NCBI GenBank assembly: GCA_963843685.1
Contig: CAWJLO010000011.1
Coordinates: 1 to 64,000, forward strand
DNA: 64,000 bases
Source: DASQHL01 sp963843685
GTDB lineage: Bacteria > Chloroflexota > Dehalococcoidia > DSTF01 > JACRBR01
Direction: 5' to 3'
Both the position numbers and the translations under genes were made by a program. The notes beneath the pieces were generated by a model that saw only the letters and a program-made list of their open reading frames with translations, was not told the DNA's origin and ran no database searches. Positions 50,460 through 59,807 of the stretch are shown here, in pieces (within the stretch, counting starts at the first letter, position 1; each line of letters starts with the position of its first letter).

Positions 50460-52649
50460 CTACTCCTTCACCAGCACCCGCACCGGCTCCGCCTGCATCG
50501 CCCGTGGCGCCTCGACGCTGATCCGCGGCACCAGCCGGTCAAGCCAGTCCGGGAACCACCAGTTCGCCTCGCCCATCACCTGCATCAGCGCCGGTACCAG
50601 GATCAGCCGGATGATCGTCGCATCGATGAAGATCGCCGTCGCCAGCCCGATGCCGAACTCCTTGATCACGCGCTGATCCCCCAGCGCGAAGCTCAGGAAC
50701 ACCGCGACCATGATCCCCGCCGCGGCCGTGATCAGACGCGTCGTCAACGAAAGCCCGTGCGCCACCGACCCCGACGCGTCCCCCGTCCGCAGGTACTCCT
50801 CCCTGATCCGGCTCACGAGGAACACCTCATAGTCCATCGAGAGCCCGAACAGGATCGCGAACATGAACATCGGCAAGAACGACTCCACCGGCCCCGTCCG
50901 CGTCACCCCGATCAGGCTCGCCCCCCAACCCCACTGGAACACGGCCACCATCACGCCGTACGCCGCGCCGATCGCCAGCAGGTTCATCAGCGCCGCCTTG
51001 AGCGGCACCAGCACCGACCGGAACACCGCCATCAGCAGCAGGAAGCTCAGCCCGATCACCGACGCGAACAGCAGCGGCAGCCGTCCCGTGATCTGGTCCC
51101 CGATGTCGATGAACGCGGCCGTCGTCCCGCCGACGTACGCCTGCGCCCCCTGCCCCGCCGTGCTCGCGGCCAGTGTCGTCCGTAGATTGTGCACCAGCGT
51201 CGCCGTCGCCGCGTCCTGCGGCGACGTCGTCGGCGTCACGATGATCGTCGCCGCCGTCTTCTCCGGATTGAAGCGCGGCTCCCCCACCGCCTTCACCCCC
51301 GGCAGCGATGTCAGCTCCGCAGGCAGCGCATTCACAACCTCGGCGCCCGCCGCACTGTCGACGCGCAGCGCCACGACGATCGGACCGTTGAACCCCGGAC
51401 CGAACCCGGCCGACAGCAGGTCGTACGCCCGCCGCGACGTGAAGCTCTCCGGGTTGTTTCCCGCGTCGGAGGACCCCAGCTGGATGCTGAACAGCGGGAT
51501 CGAAAGCGCGATCAGGACGCCGAGCGAGATCACCAGCGCCGGCACCGGCACCCGCTGGATCAGCCGGCTCAGCCGGTACCCCATCCCGCTCTCGCCTTCG
51601 TGGGCCACCGGCTTGATTCCCGGCACCCGCCAGCTATCGATGCGCCGTCCGATCACCTTCAGCACCGCCGGCATCACGATCAGGGCCACTACGACGGCCA
51701 GGCCGACGATCACCGCCGCCGCCGTCCCCAGGTCCGCCACGAACTGGATCCCCACGGCCCAGAGCCCCAGCATCGCGATCACTACCGTCGAGCCGGCGAA
51801 CAGCACTGACCGTCCCGCCGTCATCGCCGCCTGCGCGATCGCGTCATCCACGCTCATCCCGCGCGCCAGCCCCTCGCGATAGCGCGTCACGATCAGCAGC
51901 GCATAATCGATCCCGACGCCCAGCCCGATCATCGCCCCGAACTCCGGCGTGAACGACGGCAGCGCTACGAACCGCGTGCCGATCCCGATCAGCAGCATCC
52001 CGGACACCAGCGCGAGCATCGCCGTGATGATCGGCAGCCCCATCGCCACCACCGAGCCGAAGGCGACCAGCAGGATCAACACGGCCGCGGCGATCCCGAT
52101 CAACTCCGCCGTGTTCCCCAGGCCTCCTCGCTCCGTCGCATTCACGACAGAGCCGCCCGCCTCCACCTGGAAATCGCTGGTCGAAACCTGCTTCCGCAGC
52201 GCCATCAGCGCATCGGCGCTCCCCGCTTTCAGGTCGCGCGTCTTGCTGTCGTACTGGACGCTGATCCGCGCGATCGTCCCGTCGGCGGAGATCGTGTCCT
52301 GACCGCCGTAGGGCGACGTCACGTCGACGACCTCCGGCAGCGCCTTCAGCTGGCCAACCAGCGTGTCGATCTTCGCGTGCACTTGCGGGTCATCGACGCC
52401 CGCCGCCGCCTTCACGACCACCGTGGCGCTATCGCCCGCCTGCTGCGGGAAGCGCGCGTGCAGCAGGTCGACGGCCTGCTGCGCCTCCGTTCCCTTGAAG
52501 CTGAACGCGTCCGTGTAGCTGCCCTTGAAGGCGCTGAACGCCAACACCAGCGTCGCCAGGGCGACGGCCGTCGCCCCCAGCACCCACCACGGATGGCGCG
52601 CCGCAAACCGCGGCCAGGTCTCGAATAGAAAGGAACGCTTTGCGTGCAT
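50460..52649 (-). CDS. MMPL-family RND transporter
   Basis: A 729-residue polytopic protein with two tandem MMPL halves, each a membrane helix, an extracytoplasmic loop and about five further helices. Hallmarks are GLGVGIDYALLIVTRYREG in the first half and FGLSMDYEVFLVSRIREEY in the second. MMPL proteins export lipids, siderophores or drugs by proton motive force. ATG 52649, with AAGGAG upstream. It diverges from the TetR gene and shares its operator, so it is probably induced by a ligand bound by that repressor. Confidence 0.93.
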   Translation of the reverse strand: MHAKRSFLFETWPRFAARHPWWVLGATAVALATLVLAFSAFKGSYTDAFSFKGTEAQQAVDLLHARFPQQAGDSATVVVKAAAGVDDPQVHAKIDTLVGQLKALPEVVDVTSPYGGQDTISADGTIARISVQYDSKTRDLKAGSADALMALRKQVSTSDFQVEAGGSVVNATERGGLGNTAELIGIAAAVLILLVAFGSVVAMGLPIITAMLALVSGMLLIGIGTRFVALPSFTPEFGAMIGLGVGIDYALLIVTRYREGLARGMSVDDAIAQAAMTAGRSVLFAGSTVVIAMLGLWAVGIQFVADLGTAAAVIVGLAVVVALIVMPAVLKVIGRRIDSWRVPGIKPVAHEGESGMGYRLSRLIQRVPVPALVISLGVLIALSIPLFSIQLGSSDAGNNPESFTSRRAYDLLSAGFGPGFNGPIVVALRVDSAAGAEVVNALPAELTSLPGVKAVGEPRFNPEKTAATIIVTPTTSPQDAATATLVHNLRTTLAASTAGQGAQAYVGGTTAAFIDIGDQITGRLPLLFASVIGLSFLLLMAVFRSVLVPLKAALMNLLAIGAAYGVMVAVFQWGWGASLIGVTRTGPVESFLPMFMFAILFGLSMDYEVFLVSRIREEYLRTGDASGSVAHGLSLTTRLITAAAGIMVAVFLSFALGDQRVIKEFGIGLATAIFIDATIIRLILVPALMQVMGEANWWFPDWLDRLVPRISVEAPRAMQAEPVRVLVKE

Positions 52650-52663
52650 GTGCCGGGGACTCC

Positions 52664-52710
52664 TTGACGGTAACGGGATGTCGTCATATTATGAACCGGA
52701 GTTCCGGTTC
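52664..52710. promoter_or_regulatory. Divergent promoters with TetR-type palindromic operator
   Basis: The palindrome GAACCGGAGTTCCGGTTC (52693-52710) is perfect over 8 bp each side of a 2-nt centre. Rightward: TTGACG (52664-52669) - 17 nt - TATTAT (52687-52692), with the palindrome over the start site. Leftward: TTGCGA - 17 or 18 nt - CATAAT/ATAATA, with the palindrome filling the spacer. One repressor dimer pair could thus silence both genes. Confidence 0.8.
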
Positions 52711-52740
52711 TCGCAAGGAAACTCAGGTTAAGGTTCCGTT

Positions 52741-53322
52741 ATGGTCGATTCCACTCACGCTGCCCGCGCCGAGCGCTCCGACGCCGTCCTCAATCGCGCC
52801 CGCATCCTCGACGCCGCTAGACATATCTTCGCCATCCGTGGCCTCGAAGCGGAGATGAAGGACATCGCCGCCCGCGCCGATGTCGGCGTCGGCACCCTCT
52901 ATCGGCACTTTGAGAGCCGCGACGGTCTGCTCTCCGCCCTCCTCGACGAAACCCGCGTCGAGCTGCTGGGCCACGTCCAGTCCGCCGTCGCGAACCACAC
53001 GCCCGCCGACGCCTTCCGCGCCATCTTCGTCGCCGCCGCCGACGTCTTCGAGCGCTTCGGCGCCCTCATCGAGGTGGCCATGGCCCGCAAACTCGACGTC
53101 GACGAGCGCCAGATCGACGAGTTCACCACCACGATGGACGCCCTGCTCGCCCGCGGCATTTCGGACGGTTCCTTCCGGCCGGACCTTGATATTCCCGTGA
53201 CACGCGCCGCCGTCGAATCTGTCTTCATCTCCGGCAAGTTCGTCGAACTCGCCCGCGACCGCGGCTACGCCGCCGCAGCAGACGCCCTCTCCCGCACGTT
53301 CCTCGACGGCATGACCTCGTAG
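52741..53322 (+). CDS. TetR-family transcriptional regulator
   Basis: A 193-residue TetR repressor. The N-terminal HTH spans about residues 18-62: RILDAARHIFAIRGLEAEMK, DIAARADVGVGTLYRHFESR. The C-terminal ligand-binding domain is variable. It likely represses itself and the divergent MMPL transporter through the palindrome at 52693. ATG 52741 gives the family N-terminus; the ribosome site is weak. Confidence 0.93.
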   Translation: MVDSTHAARAERSDAVLNRARILDAARHIFAIRGLEAEMKDIAARADVGVGTLYRHFESRDGLLSALLDETRVELLGHVQSAVANHTPADAFRAIFVAAADVFERFGALIEVAMARKLDVDERQIDEFTTTMDALLARGISDGSFRPDLDIPVTRAAVESVFISGKFVELARDRGYAAAADALSRTFLDGMTS

Positions 53323-53385
53323 ACCATTACGTCAAGCTATCGACGCTCCGCGGCTTCAGCGCCCGTCCCCGCGCGCCGATCATCT

Positions 53386-54813
53386 ATGCGCCATGCGAAT
53401 CTCTCGGCACGTCACAACGTGCGTCTGACAGCCGCACACGCCGCCGCAACGCCGCGGGCCATCGCGACCCCACGTCTGCGGCTCCCGTCGCTCGCCGCCA
53501 CTTCGACCTATCGCCTCGCCTGGACGCTCGCCGCCGGCCTCTTCTGCTGGCTCCTCGTCTTCGCCTGGCTCCAGCCGCTCACCCCCGATGAGGCCGTCTA
53601 CAAGGTCGTCGCCACCGGCGCCGTCCACGGCCACTGGCCTTACCGCGACCTCTTCGACCACAAGCCGCCGCTCGCCTACGCCTGGTACCTCCCCGCCGGT
53701 CTCGGCGCGAGCATGTTCGTCGAGCGCATCCTCGCCGCACTCTGCCTCGCTGCCTCTGTGCCGATACTCGCCGTGATCGCCCGGCGCTGGCTAACCCCGC
53801 GCAACGCCGCCCTCGCGACCGTCGCGTACGTGATCGCCCTCGCCAACCCGGGCCTCAGCGTGCGCGCCAACCTCGAGTCGTTCGCGCTCCTCCCGCTCGT
53901 CGCCGCGTTCGCCGTCACGTCACCGTTCACCGCCGGCGTGCTGCTCGGCGTCGCCGCCATGACCAAGCCGATGGCCCTGCTCTTCGCGCCGGCCCTCGTC
54001 TGGATCTGGAGGCGCGACGCGTGGAAGTCAGCCGCCGGCGCGATCGCCGTCGCGGCCGCCGTGTCGCTCCCGTTCATCCCCATCTGGCACGACTACTGGA
54101 CTGCGAACGTCACCTTCAACATGGAGTACGGCGCCTTCACCTCCAACGGCGACCGTCTCGCCACGCTCCTCAAGGTGCCGCCGCCCGTGCTCATCGGCTG
54201 GCTGCCGCTGATCGCCGCGGCGATCGCCGGCGCCTGGTTCGTGCGCGATCTCCGGGTCTGGCTCGTCGCGCTCGGCGGCGTCGCTTCCGTCAAGCTCTCC
54301 GGCCAGCAGTTCAACCACTACTACACGCTGCTCGCGCCCGGCGTCGCCCTCTTCGCCGGCGCCGGCATCGCCTGGGCCTGGCCGCGCATCGCCCCCCGCA
54401 CAACCCTCCTCGCCCTCGCCGTGCTCAGCACTCTCCCCGTCGTCTTCGGCTTCTCGCCGCTGATCACCGACTACCACGACATCCACCACCCGCTCGGCGC
54501 CGCCGCCGCCGAGATCGCCGCCACCCCCGGCGAGTTCTACGTCCTCGGCGATCACGGCCAGTCCTACGTCTTCGCGGACCGCCAGCCGGAACGTCGATTC
54601 TTCTTCGCCTCGCCCGCCGTCGTCCGTCCGGAGTGGGGCGACCAGCTCCGGGCCAGCCTCGTCGCCTGCCCGCCCGCCGTCCTCGTCGTCGCCGAAGACG
54701 CCCTCTTCCCTGTCCCCTGGCAGTCCGACGTCACCTCCCTCTACACGAGAGAGATCGACACGCCCGCCGGCGCCGTCTACCTCGACCCAACTCAACCCTG
54801 CCCCACGCGCTGA
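53386..54813 (+). CDS. ArnT/PMT-like (GT39-type) membrane glycosyltransferase
   Basis: A 475-residue polytopic protein. The first extracytoplasmic loop carries PLTPDEAVYKVVATGAVHG and WPYRDLFDHKPPL, the Asp-Glu/His-Lys pattern of GT-C glycosyltransferases of the PMT/ArnT type. Eight or more hydrophobic helices follow, then an extracytoplasmic C-terminal domain of about 100 residues. It probably transfers a sugar from a polyprenyl-phosphate donor; the acceptor is unknown. Its N-terminal 40 residues are not family-like, so ATG 53386 may be too early. Confidence 0.8.
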   Translation: MRHANLSARHNVRLTAAHAAATPRAIATPRLRLPSLAATSTYRLAWTLAAGLFCWLLVFAWLQPLTPDEAVYKVVATGAVHGHWPYRDLFDHKPPLAYAWYLPAGLGASMFVERILAALCLAASVPILAVIARRWLTPRNAALATVAYVIALANPGLSVRANLESFALLPLVAAFAVTSPFTAGVLLGVAAMTKPMALLFAPALVWIWRRDAWKSAAGAIAVAAAVSLPFIPIWHDYWTANVTFNMEYGAFTSNGDRLATLLKVPPPVLIGWLPLIAAAIAGAWFVRDLRVWLVALGGVASVKLSGQQFNHYYTLLAPGVALFAGAGIAWAWPRIAPRTTLLALAVLSTLPVVFGFSPLITDYHDIHHPLGAAAAEIAATPGEFYVLGDHGQSYVFADRQPERRFFFASPAVVRPEWGDQLRASLVACPPAVLVVAEDALFPVPWQSDVTSLYTREIDTPAGAVYLDPTQPCPTR

Positions 54814-54870
54814 CCTCGCGCTTCTCGCTCCCCGTTTCCGTGCCTCCCCTATCCCCTATCCCCTCTCACC

Positions 54871-54876
54871 TATAAC
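54871..54876 (+). promoter_or_regulatory. -10 element for a leaderless DegT-aminotransferase transcript
   Basis: TATAAC ends 8 nt before the ATG. The upstream 50 nt consist of CCCTATCCCCTATCCCCT-like short repeats without ribosome site. Confidence 0.45.
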
Positions 54877-54884
54877 CTCCCTAC

Positions 54885-56108
54885 ATGCCCAACCTCGCAG
54901 TCCGCGGCGGCACGCCCGTCCGCACGCAGCCTTGGCCCGATTGGCCCCAGCACGACCAGCGGGAGATCGAGAACCTCACCCGCGTCGTCGAGAGCGGCAA
55001 CTGGGGCGGCTTCCCGTCCCCCAACACCGTCGGCGGTGAGTTCGCCCGCCGCTTCGCCGAGTACCACGGCGCGAAGCACGCCATCACCACCACCGGCGGC
55101 ACGACGGCCCTCGAGATCGCCCTCAAGGCCGCCGGCCTGGAGCGCGGCGACGAGGTCCTCGTCCCCGCCCTCACGTTCTACGCCACCGCCTTCGCCGCCC
55201 TCGTCCAGGGCTTCAAGCCCGTCTTCGTCGATATCGACCCCGACACCTGGTGCATCGACGTCGACCAGATCGAGCGCCTCGTCACCCCCGACACGCGCGC
55301 CATCCTCCCCGTCCACCTCGGCTCCCGCATGGCCGACATGGACCGCATCAACGAAATCGCGAAGAAGCACAACCTGAAGGTCATCGAGGACTGCGCTCAC
55401 ATGCACGGCGGCTTCTGGCGCGGCAAGGGCGCCGGCACGCTCGGCGACATCGGCTGCTTCAGCTTCCAGTCGTCGAAGCTCATGACCTGCGGCGAGGGCG
55501 GCATCATCATCACCAACGACGACGACCTCGCCGGCCGCTGCCAGGCCTACATGAACTCCGGCCGCGGCACGACCACCGACCGCCAGGCCGCCGAGGGCAC
55601 CATGCTCGGCTGGAACTACCGCATGACCGAGTTCCAGGCCGCCGTCCTCCTCGCCCAGCTCGAGCGCCTCCCCGAACAGGTCGCCACCCGCAACGCCAAC
55701 ATCGCCCACTTCGAGAAGCGCGTCGCCGGCCTCGAAGGCGTCAGCCTCCTCAAGCACGACGACCGCATGACGACGCGCTCCGGCTACGGCATCGTCCTCC
55801 GCTACGACGAATCAGCCTGGCGCAACGTCCCCCGCGACCGATTCGCCCGCGCCCTCTACGCCGAAGGCATCAAGCTCTTCGCCGCCTTCTACACGCCCGT
55901 GTACAGCGCCCCCCTCTTCGCCTGGAAGGACGCCCCCATCGACGTCGACTACTCCCAGACCCACTGCCCCGTCGCCGAGCGCGCCGCCGCCAAAGAGATG
56001 ATCTGGCTCCCCCACGAGATCTTCCTCGGCACCACCTCCGACGTCGACGACATCATCACCGCCATCGAGAAACTCCGCGCCAACCTCGACGAGCTCACGA
56101 GCGTCTGA
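54885..56108 (+). CDS. DegT/DnrJ/EryC1/StrS-family aminotransferase
   Basis: A 407-residue PLP-dependent sugar aminotransferase. The substrate loop is FPSPNTVGGEFARRFAEYHG, followed by ITTTGGTTALEIALKA, VIEDCAHMHGG and the PLP lysine in SFQSSKLMTCGEGG (Lys198). Such enzymes make aminosugars for cell-surface polysaccharides or antibiotics, or act on inositols. With a glycosyltransferase upstream, an envelope sugar is plausible, though no further sugar genes are adjacent. There is no ribosome site; see the -10 upstream. Confidence 0.92.
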   Translation: MPNLAVRGGTPVRTQPWPDWPQHDQREIENLTRVVESGNWGGFPSPNTVGGEFARRFAEYHGAKHAITTTGGTTALEIALKAAGLERGDEVLVPALTFYATAFAALVQGFKPVFVDIDPDTWCIDVDQIERLVTPDTRAILPVHLGSRMADMDRINEIAKKHNLKVIEDCAHMHGGFWRGKGAGTLGDIGCFSFQSSKLMTCGEGGIIITNDDDLAGRCQAYMNSGRGTTTDRQAAEGTMLGWNYRMTEFQAAVLLAQLERLPEQVATRNANIAHFEKRVAGLEGVSLLKHDDRMTTRSGYGIVLRYDESAWRNVPRDRFARALYAEGIKLFAAFYTPVYSAPLFAWKDAPIDVDYSQTHCPVAERAAAKEMIWLPHEIFLGTTSDVDDIITAIEKLRANLDELTSV

Positions 56109-56186
56109 CACACCACGCGCCCGACAGTTGGCGGACGGTTGTAACCTGAGAGCAGCGCAAAGCGGAACTCAGGCCGGGAGCACAGC

Positions 56187-57519
56187 ATGGCTGAGCCGCG
56201 CATCAAGTACGCCACGACGCAGGACGGCGTCCGCATCGCGTATTGGACCATGGGCTCCGGACCGCGTCTGCTGGTCACGCCGCCGCTGCTGTTCAGCCAC
56301 CTCGCGCGCGAGTGGCAGTTCCCGGCCGTCAGCGCCTGGTACGAGCGGATGGCCCGGAGCCGGACCGTCATCCGCTGGGATCCGCGCGGCTACGGAATGT
56401 CCGAGCGTGAGACCGCCGGGCCCTTCGTCGGCGGCACCCTCGATATCGAGGCCGTACTCGACCGCGTACCCGGCGACGGCTGCGACGTCATCGCCATCAG
56501 CCACCAGGGCAACGGCGCGATAGAGTACGCCGCGGGCCACCCGCAGAACGTCACGCGGCTCGTCATCTTCCAGCCACTGCCTTCCGGCGAAGCATTCACA
56601 CGTGGCCGCGGGAAGGTCATGATCGACCTTGCCGCGCAGGACGAGACGCTCTGGAGCGAGAGCATCGCCCGCGCCGTCCTCGGCTGGGAGAGCGGCCGCC
56701 AGGCGCACGCCTTCGCCGAATTCCTCCTGGCCGCCGTCAGCCGCAGTGGCGTCGCGCGCTTCGCCGAGGAGATGCAACGCTACGACGCCATGGCCTTCCT
56801 CTCGGCCGTCAGGGCGCCAGCGCTCATCATCAACACACCGATGGGTGACACGGCGGATCCCCTCTACGGCCGAAGCGTTGCGTCGGCGGTTCCGGACGCC
56901 GAGCTGGTCGAGCTGGAGGGCGGCTCGCGGTTCCGGGGCGTATTCATCAACGAGCCGGCAAACACCGCCATCGCCGACTTCCTCGGCCTCAAGCCCGACC
57001 CGCACGGTGAAGCGTCGACCGCTCACGGCACCGCCATCATCCTCTTCACCGACATCGCCGACTCCACCACCCTCACTGAGTCGCCTCGGCGACGCCGCCT
57101 TCCGCGACCACGCCCGCGCCCTCGACGACGCCCTCCGCACGATCATCACCGCCAACGGCGGCACCCCCATCGACGGCAAGCTCCTCGGCGACGGCGTCCT
57201 CGCCACCTTCCCCGCCGCCTCCCAGGCCATCGCCGCCGCCCGCGCCTGCGACGCCGCCTGCGACGGCACCCCCCTCAAGCTCCATCTCGGCATCCACGCC
57301 GGCGACGTCATCCGCGAGTCCAACAACGTCTTCGGCGGCGCCGTCAACATCGCCTCCCGCATCTGCGCCCTCTCCCAGCCCGGCGAGATCCTCGTCTCCG
57401 CCACCGTCCGCGACCTCGCCCGCACCTCCGCGAGCGTCGCCTTCGACGACCGCGGCCCACACGACCTCAAGGGCATCGCCGACCCCGTCCACCTCTTCGC
57501 CGTGATGGCCAGGCGCTGA
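56187..57519 (+). CDS. Alpha/beta-hydrolase fused to adenylate/guanylate cyclase, frameshifted
   Basis: A fused protein of about 443 residues: an alpha/beta-hydrolase domain (about 1-270) and a class III nucleotide cyclase domain. The first frame ends with IILFTDIADSTTLTE (metal-binding Asp); near 57081 one extra base breaks it, and RLGDAAFRDHARALDD onward, including DGKLLGDGVLATF and GGAVNIASRICAL, is read in the next frame to 57519. In the hydrolase part the nucleophile elbow reads AISHQGNG instead of GxSxG, so it may be a sensor rather than an enzyme. This fusion type is frequent in Chloroflexota and Actinobacteria. Confidence 0.87.
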
Positions 57520-57542
57520 CGGCCCGTGAGCCAAGAGCCGCT

Positions 57543-58367
57543 GTGAGCCACCACACAACGGACGTTCCTTCCGCCGGCCATCGCGTCGAAGCAATAACCT
57601 GGAACGTGAGCTACGCCCCTCTTGCATCCCCGGGCGTACGACCGTGGCACGAGCGACGCGATGCAGTTTCCGCTTACGTTCGCGCATACGACATCATCGC
57701 CTTCCAGGAGATCTCCGAACGCCAGTTTGCAGACCTCCGCAGTTCGCTTCACCGTCACACCGCGGTCGCCGTGGAGACGCCGCTCCCGAAGCAATCGGTT
57801 GACGCAGTCATCGGCCAAACCGGCGTCGCCGATTCCACGCTTATCGAAATCGCACTGTTCTTCTCGGAAGCGATCGCGGTCGTCGAACAAGGACACTGCT
57901 GGCTCTCGCCGGACCCGAAAACGCCCCTCTCCATCGGCTACGGCAATCGCACTCCTAGACAGCTCCTGTGGACGGTTGTGCGGCATCTCGCATCCGGACG
58001 AAGCCTTGTCGTCGCCACCACGCACGTCGACCACCGTAGCGTTGAGCCGATGCTGGCCGTCGTGCGAGAGCAGCTCGTGCCCGTGATAGAGGGCATTGGC
58101 GCCGCTCTGCTTCTCGGCGACCTGAATACGCACACCGCGCCTCAAGCGATGGAGATGCTGCTGCGTCACGGATGGCGCGATACACACCCGACCGGGCGCC
58201 TCGACGAGGATGTCACCTACCTGGGTGACCTGGGCGGCGGCCCGGGCCGCATCGACCACGTGCTGGTGACAGGCGGGCTCCGCAGCGAGCAGTGGTGGCG
58301 TGGCGCCGACACGATTGGCCTCGGTCTGTCCGACCACCTGCCGGTCGGCGGGACACTGGTGCTCTAG
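57543..58367 (+). CDS. Endonuclease/exonuclease/phosphatase-family protein
   Basis: A 274-residue EEP-fold protein: VEAITWNVSYAP (metal-binding Asn), AFQEISERQF (Glu), VATTHVDHRS, LLLGDLNTHT (Asp-Asn) and the C-terminal GRIDHVLVTGG plus GLSDHLPVGGTLVL (Asp-His). It may act on DNA, phosphoinositides or other phosphoesters; unknown. Start GTG 57543 has no ribosome site. It lies between the cyclase gene and a degenerate second copy of the cyclase 3' end, so it may have been inserted at a duplication. Confidence 0.85.
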   Translation: MSHHTTDVPSAGHRVEAITWNVSYAPLASPGVRPWHERRDAVSAYVRAYDIIAFQEISERQFADLRSSLHRHTAVAVETPLPKQSVDAVIGQTGVADSTLIEIALFFSEAIAVVEQGHCWLSPDPKTPLSIGYGNRTPRQLLWTVVRHLASGRSLVVATTHVDHRSVEPMLAVVREQLVPVIEGIGAALLLGDLNTHTAPQAMEMLLRHGWRDTHPTGRLDEDVTYLGDLGGGPGRIDHVLVTGGLRSEQWWRGADTIGLGLSDHLPVGGTLVL

Positions 58368-58400
58368 CGAATCAGTGATCTGCGTCCAGTTGGAGCACCG

Positions 58401-58452
58401 GAGCCAACACGACCTCAGAGGCATCGCTGACCCGTCCACCTCTTCGCCGTGC
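58401..58452 (+). pseudogene. Degenerate duplicate of the cyclase gene 3' end
   Basis: About 51 nt resemble 57454-57505 of the cyclase gene (about 85% identical by eye). The peptide HDLRGIADP corresponds to HDLKGIADP of the cyclase, and then one base is missing. No other part of a cyclase is recognisable around it. Confidence 0.7.
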
Positions 58453-58494
58453 ACCCCGCCTGAATTCGCGGACGACTATCGACGACTGAAAACC

Positions 58495-58503
58495 TGCTAA
58501 ACT
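58495..58503 (+). promoter_or_regulatory. Extended -10 element before the aminotransferase gene
   Basis: TG-C-TAAACT, ending 9 nt before the ATG at 58513. With no ribosome site the transcript is probably leaderless or nearly so. Confidence 0.45.
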
Positions 58504-58512
58504 TCCCCCACC

Positions 58513-59718
58513 ATGACCACCGACTGGCGAGCCAAAGAGCAGCAGTACTTCATGCGCACCGGCCGGCGCATGGATCTCCTCGCCGTCCGCGGCGAAGGCA
58601 CCACCATCTGGGACGAGGACGGCAAGTCGTACCTCGACTTCTTCGGCGGCCCCGCCACCATCAGCCTCGGCCACTGCCACCCCGTCATCGTCGAAGCGCT
58701 CGCCGACCAGGCGAAGCAGCTCATCCACGTCTCCAACCAGTTCTACTCCATCCCCCAGCTTCAGCTCGCCGAGCTCCTCGTCGAGCACTCCTGCTTCGAC
58801 CGCGTCTACTTCATGAACTCCGGCGCGGAGGCCAACGAGGGCGCACTCAAGCTCGCCCGCAAGTGGGGCAAGGAGAAGAAGGACGGCGCCTACGAGATCA
58901 TCGCCGCTGACAACGCCTTCCACGGCCGCACGCTGCAGACCATCACCGCCGGCGGCACCGCCCGATACAAGGAGCCCTTCGCGCCGCTTCCGGAGGGCTT
59001 CGTCCACGTCGCCTTCGACGACGTCGACGCCGTCAAGCGCGCCACCACCGACCGCACCGCCGCCGTCTTCCTGGAGCCCATCCAGGGCGAAGGCGGCATC
59101 AACGTGCCCTCCGACCGCTACTTCCACGAGCTCCGCGACTGGTGCGACGAGCGCAACATCCTCCTCATCTTCGACGAGGTGCAGACGGGCTGCGGCCGCC
59201 TCGGCACGCTCTTTGGTTACGAGTACTTCGGTGTCGAGCCCGACATCATCACGCTCGGCAAGGGCATCGGCGGCGGCGTCCCCCTCTCCGCCTTCATGGC
59301 CAAGGAACACGCCGCCGTCTTCACCCCCGGCGACCACGGCAGCACCTACGGCGGCGAGCCACTCACCACCCGCGTCGGCTACGAGGTCATGAAGTTCATG
59401 GTCGACAACGACCTCCCCGCCGACGTCGCCCGCAAGGGCAAGATCGTCGAGCGCCGCCTCAACGCGCTCGCCGATACCCACCACAACGTCACGGCGGTGC
59501 GCGGCGCCGGCCTCATGTGGGCCGTCCAGTTCAGCGGCGATATCGGCGAGCGCATCACGAACGACGCCCTCGCGAACGGCCTCATCCTCAACAACGTCCG
59601 CCCCAACGCCGTCCGCATCGTCCCGCCCCTCACCGTCACCGACGAAGAGCTCGAGCAGGGCCTCGCCATCCTCGAACACGTCATCGACACAGACGCCCGC
59701 GCCTCCTCCCCGAAGTAG
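58513..59718 (+). CDS. Class-III PLP aminotransferase (ArgD-like)
   Basis: A 401-residue fold-type-I aminotransferase. It has FFGGPATISLGHCHPVIVEA, FMNSGAEANEGALKLARKWG (PLP-phosphate site), AFHGRTLQTITAGG, IQGEGGINVP, IFDEVQTGCGRLGTLF and the PLP lysine in TLGKGIGGGVP (Lys250). Close relatives are acetylornithine and 4-aminobutyrate aminotransferases; ArgD is the likeliest, but no arginine gene is near, so substrate is uncertain. ATG 58513 gives the standard N-terminus. Confidence 0.92.
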   Translation: MTTDWRAKEQQYFMRTGRRMDLLAVRGEGTTIWDEDGKSYLDFFGGPATISLGHCHPVIVEALADQAKQLIHVSNQFYSIPQLQLAELLVEHSCFDRVYFMNSGAEANEGALKLARKWGKEKKDGAYEIIAADNAFHGRTLQTITAGGTARYKEPFAPLPEGFVHVAFDDVDAVKRATTDRTAAVFLEPIQGEGGINVPSDRYFHELRDWCDERNILLIFDEVQTGCGRLGTLFGYEYFGVEPDIITLGKGIGGGVPLSAFMAKEHAAVFTPGDHGSTYGGEPLTTRVGYEVMKFMVDNDLPADVARKGKIVERRLNALADTHHNVTAVRGAGLMWAVQFSGDIGERITNDALANGLILNNVRPNAVRIVPPLTVTDEELEQGLAILEHVIDTDARASSPK

Positions 59719-59807
59719 CCCGCCGCCCCGGTAACATTCGTACAAGACCCGGATCCTCATCGGCCGTACCGTCATCCCACCGAAGGATTCCGTCGAGGCG
59801 GGGTCCC

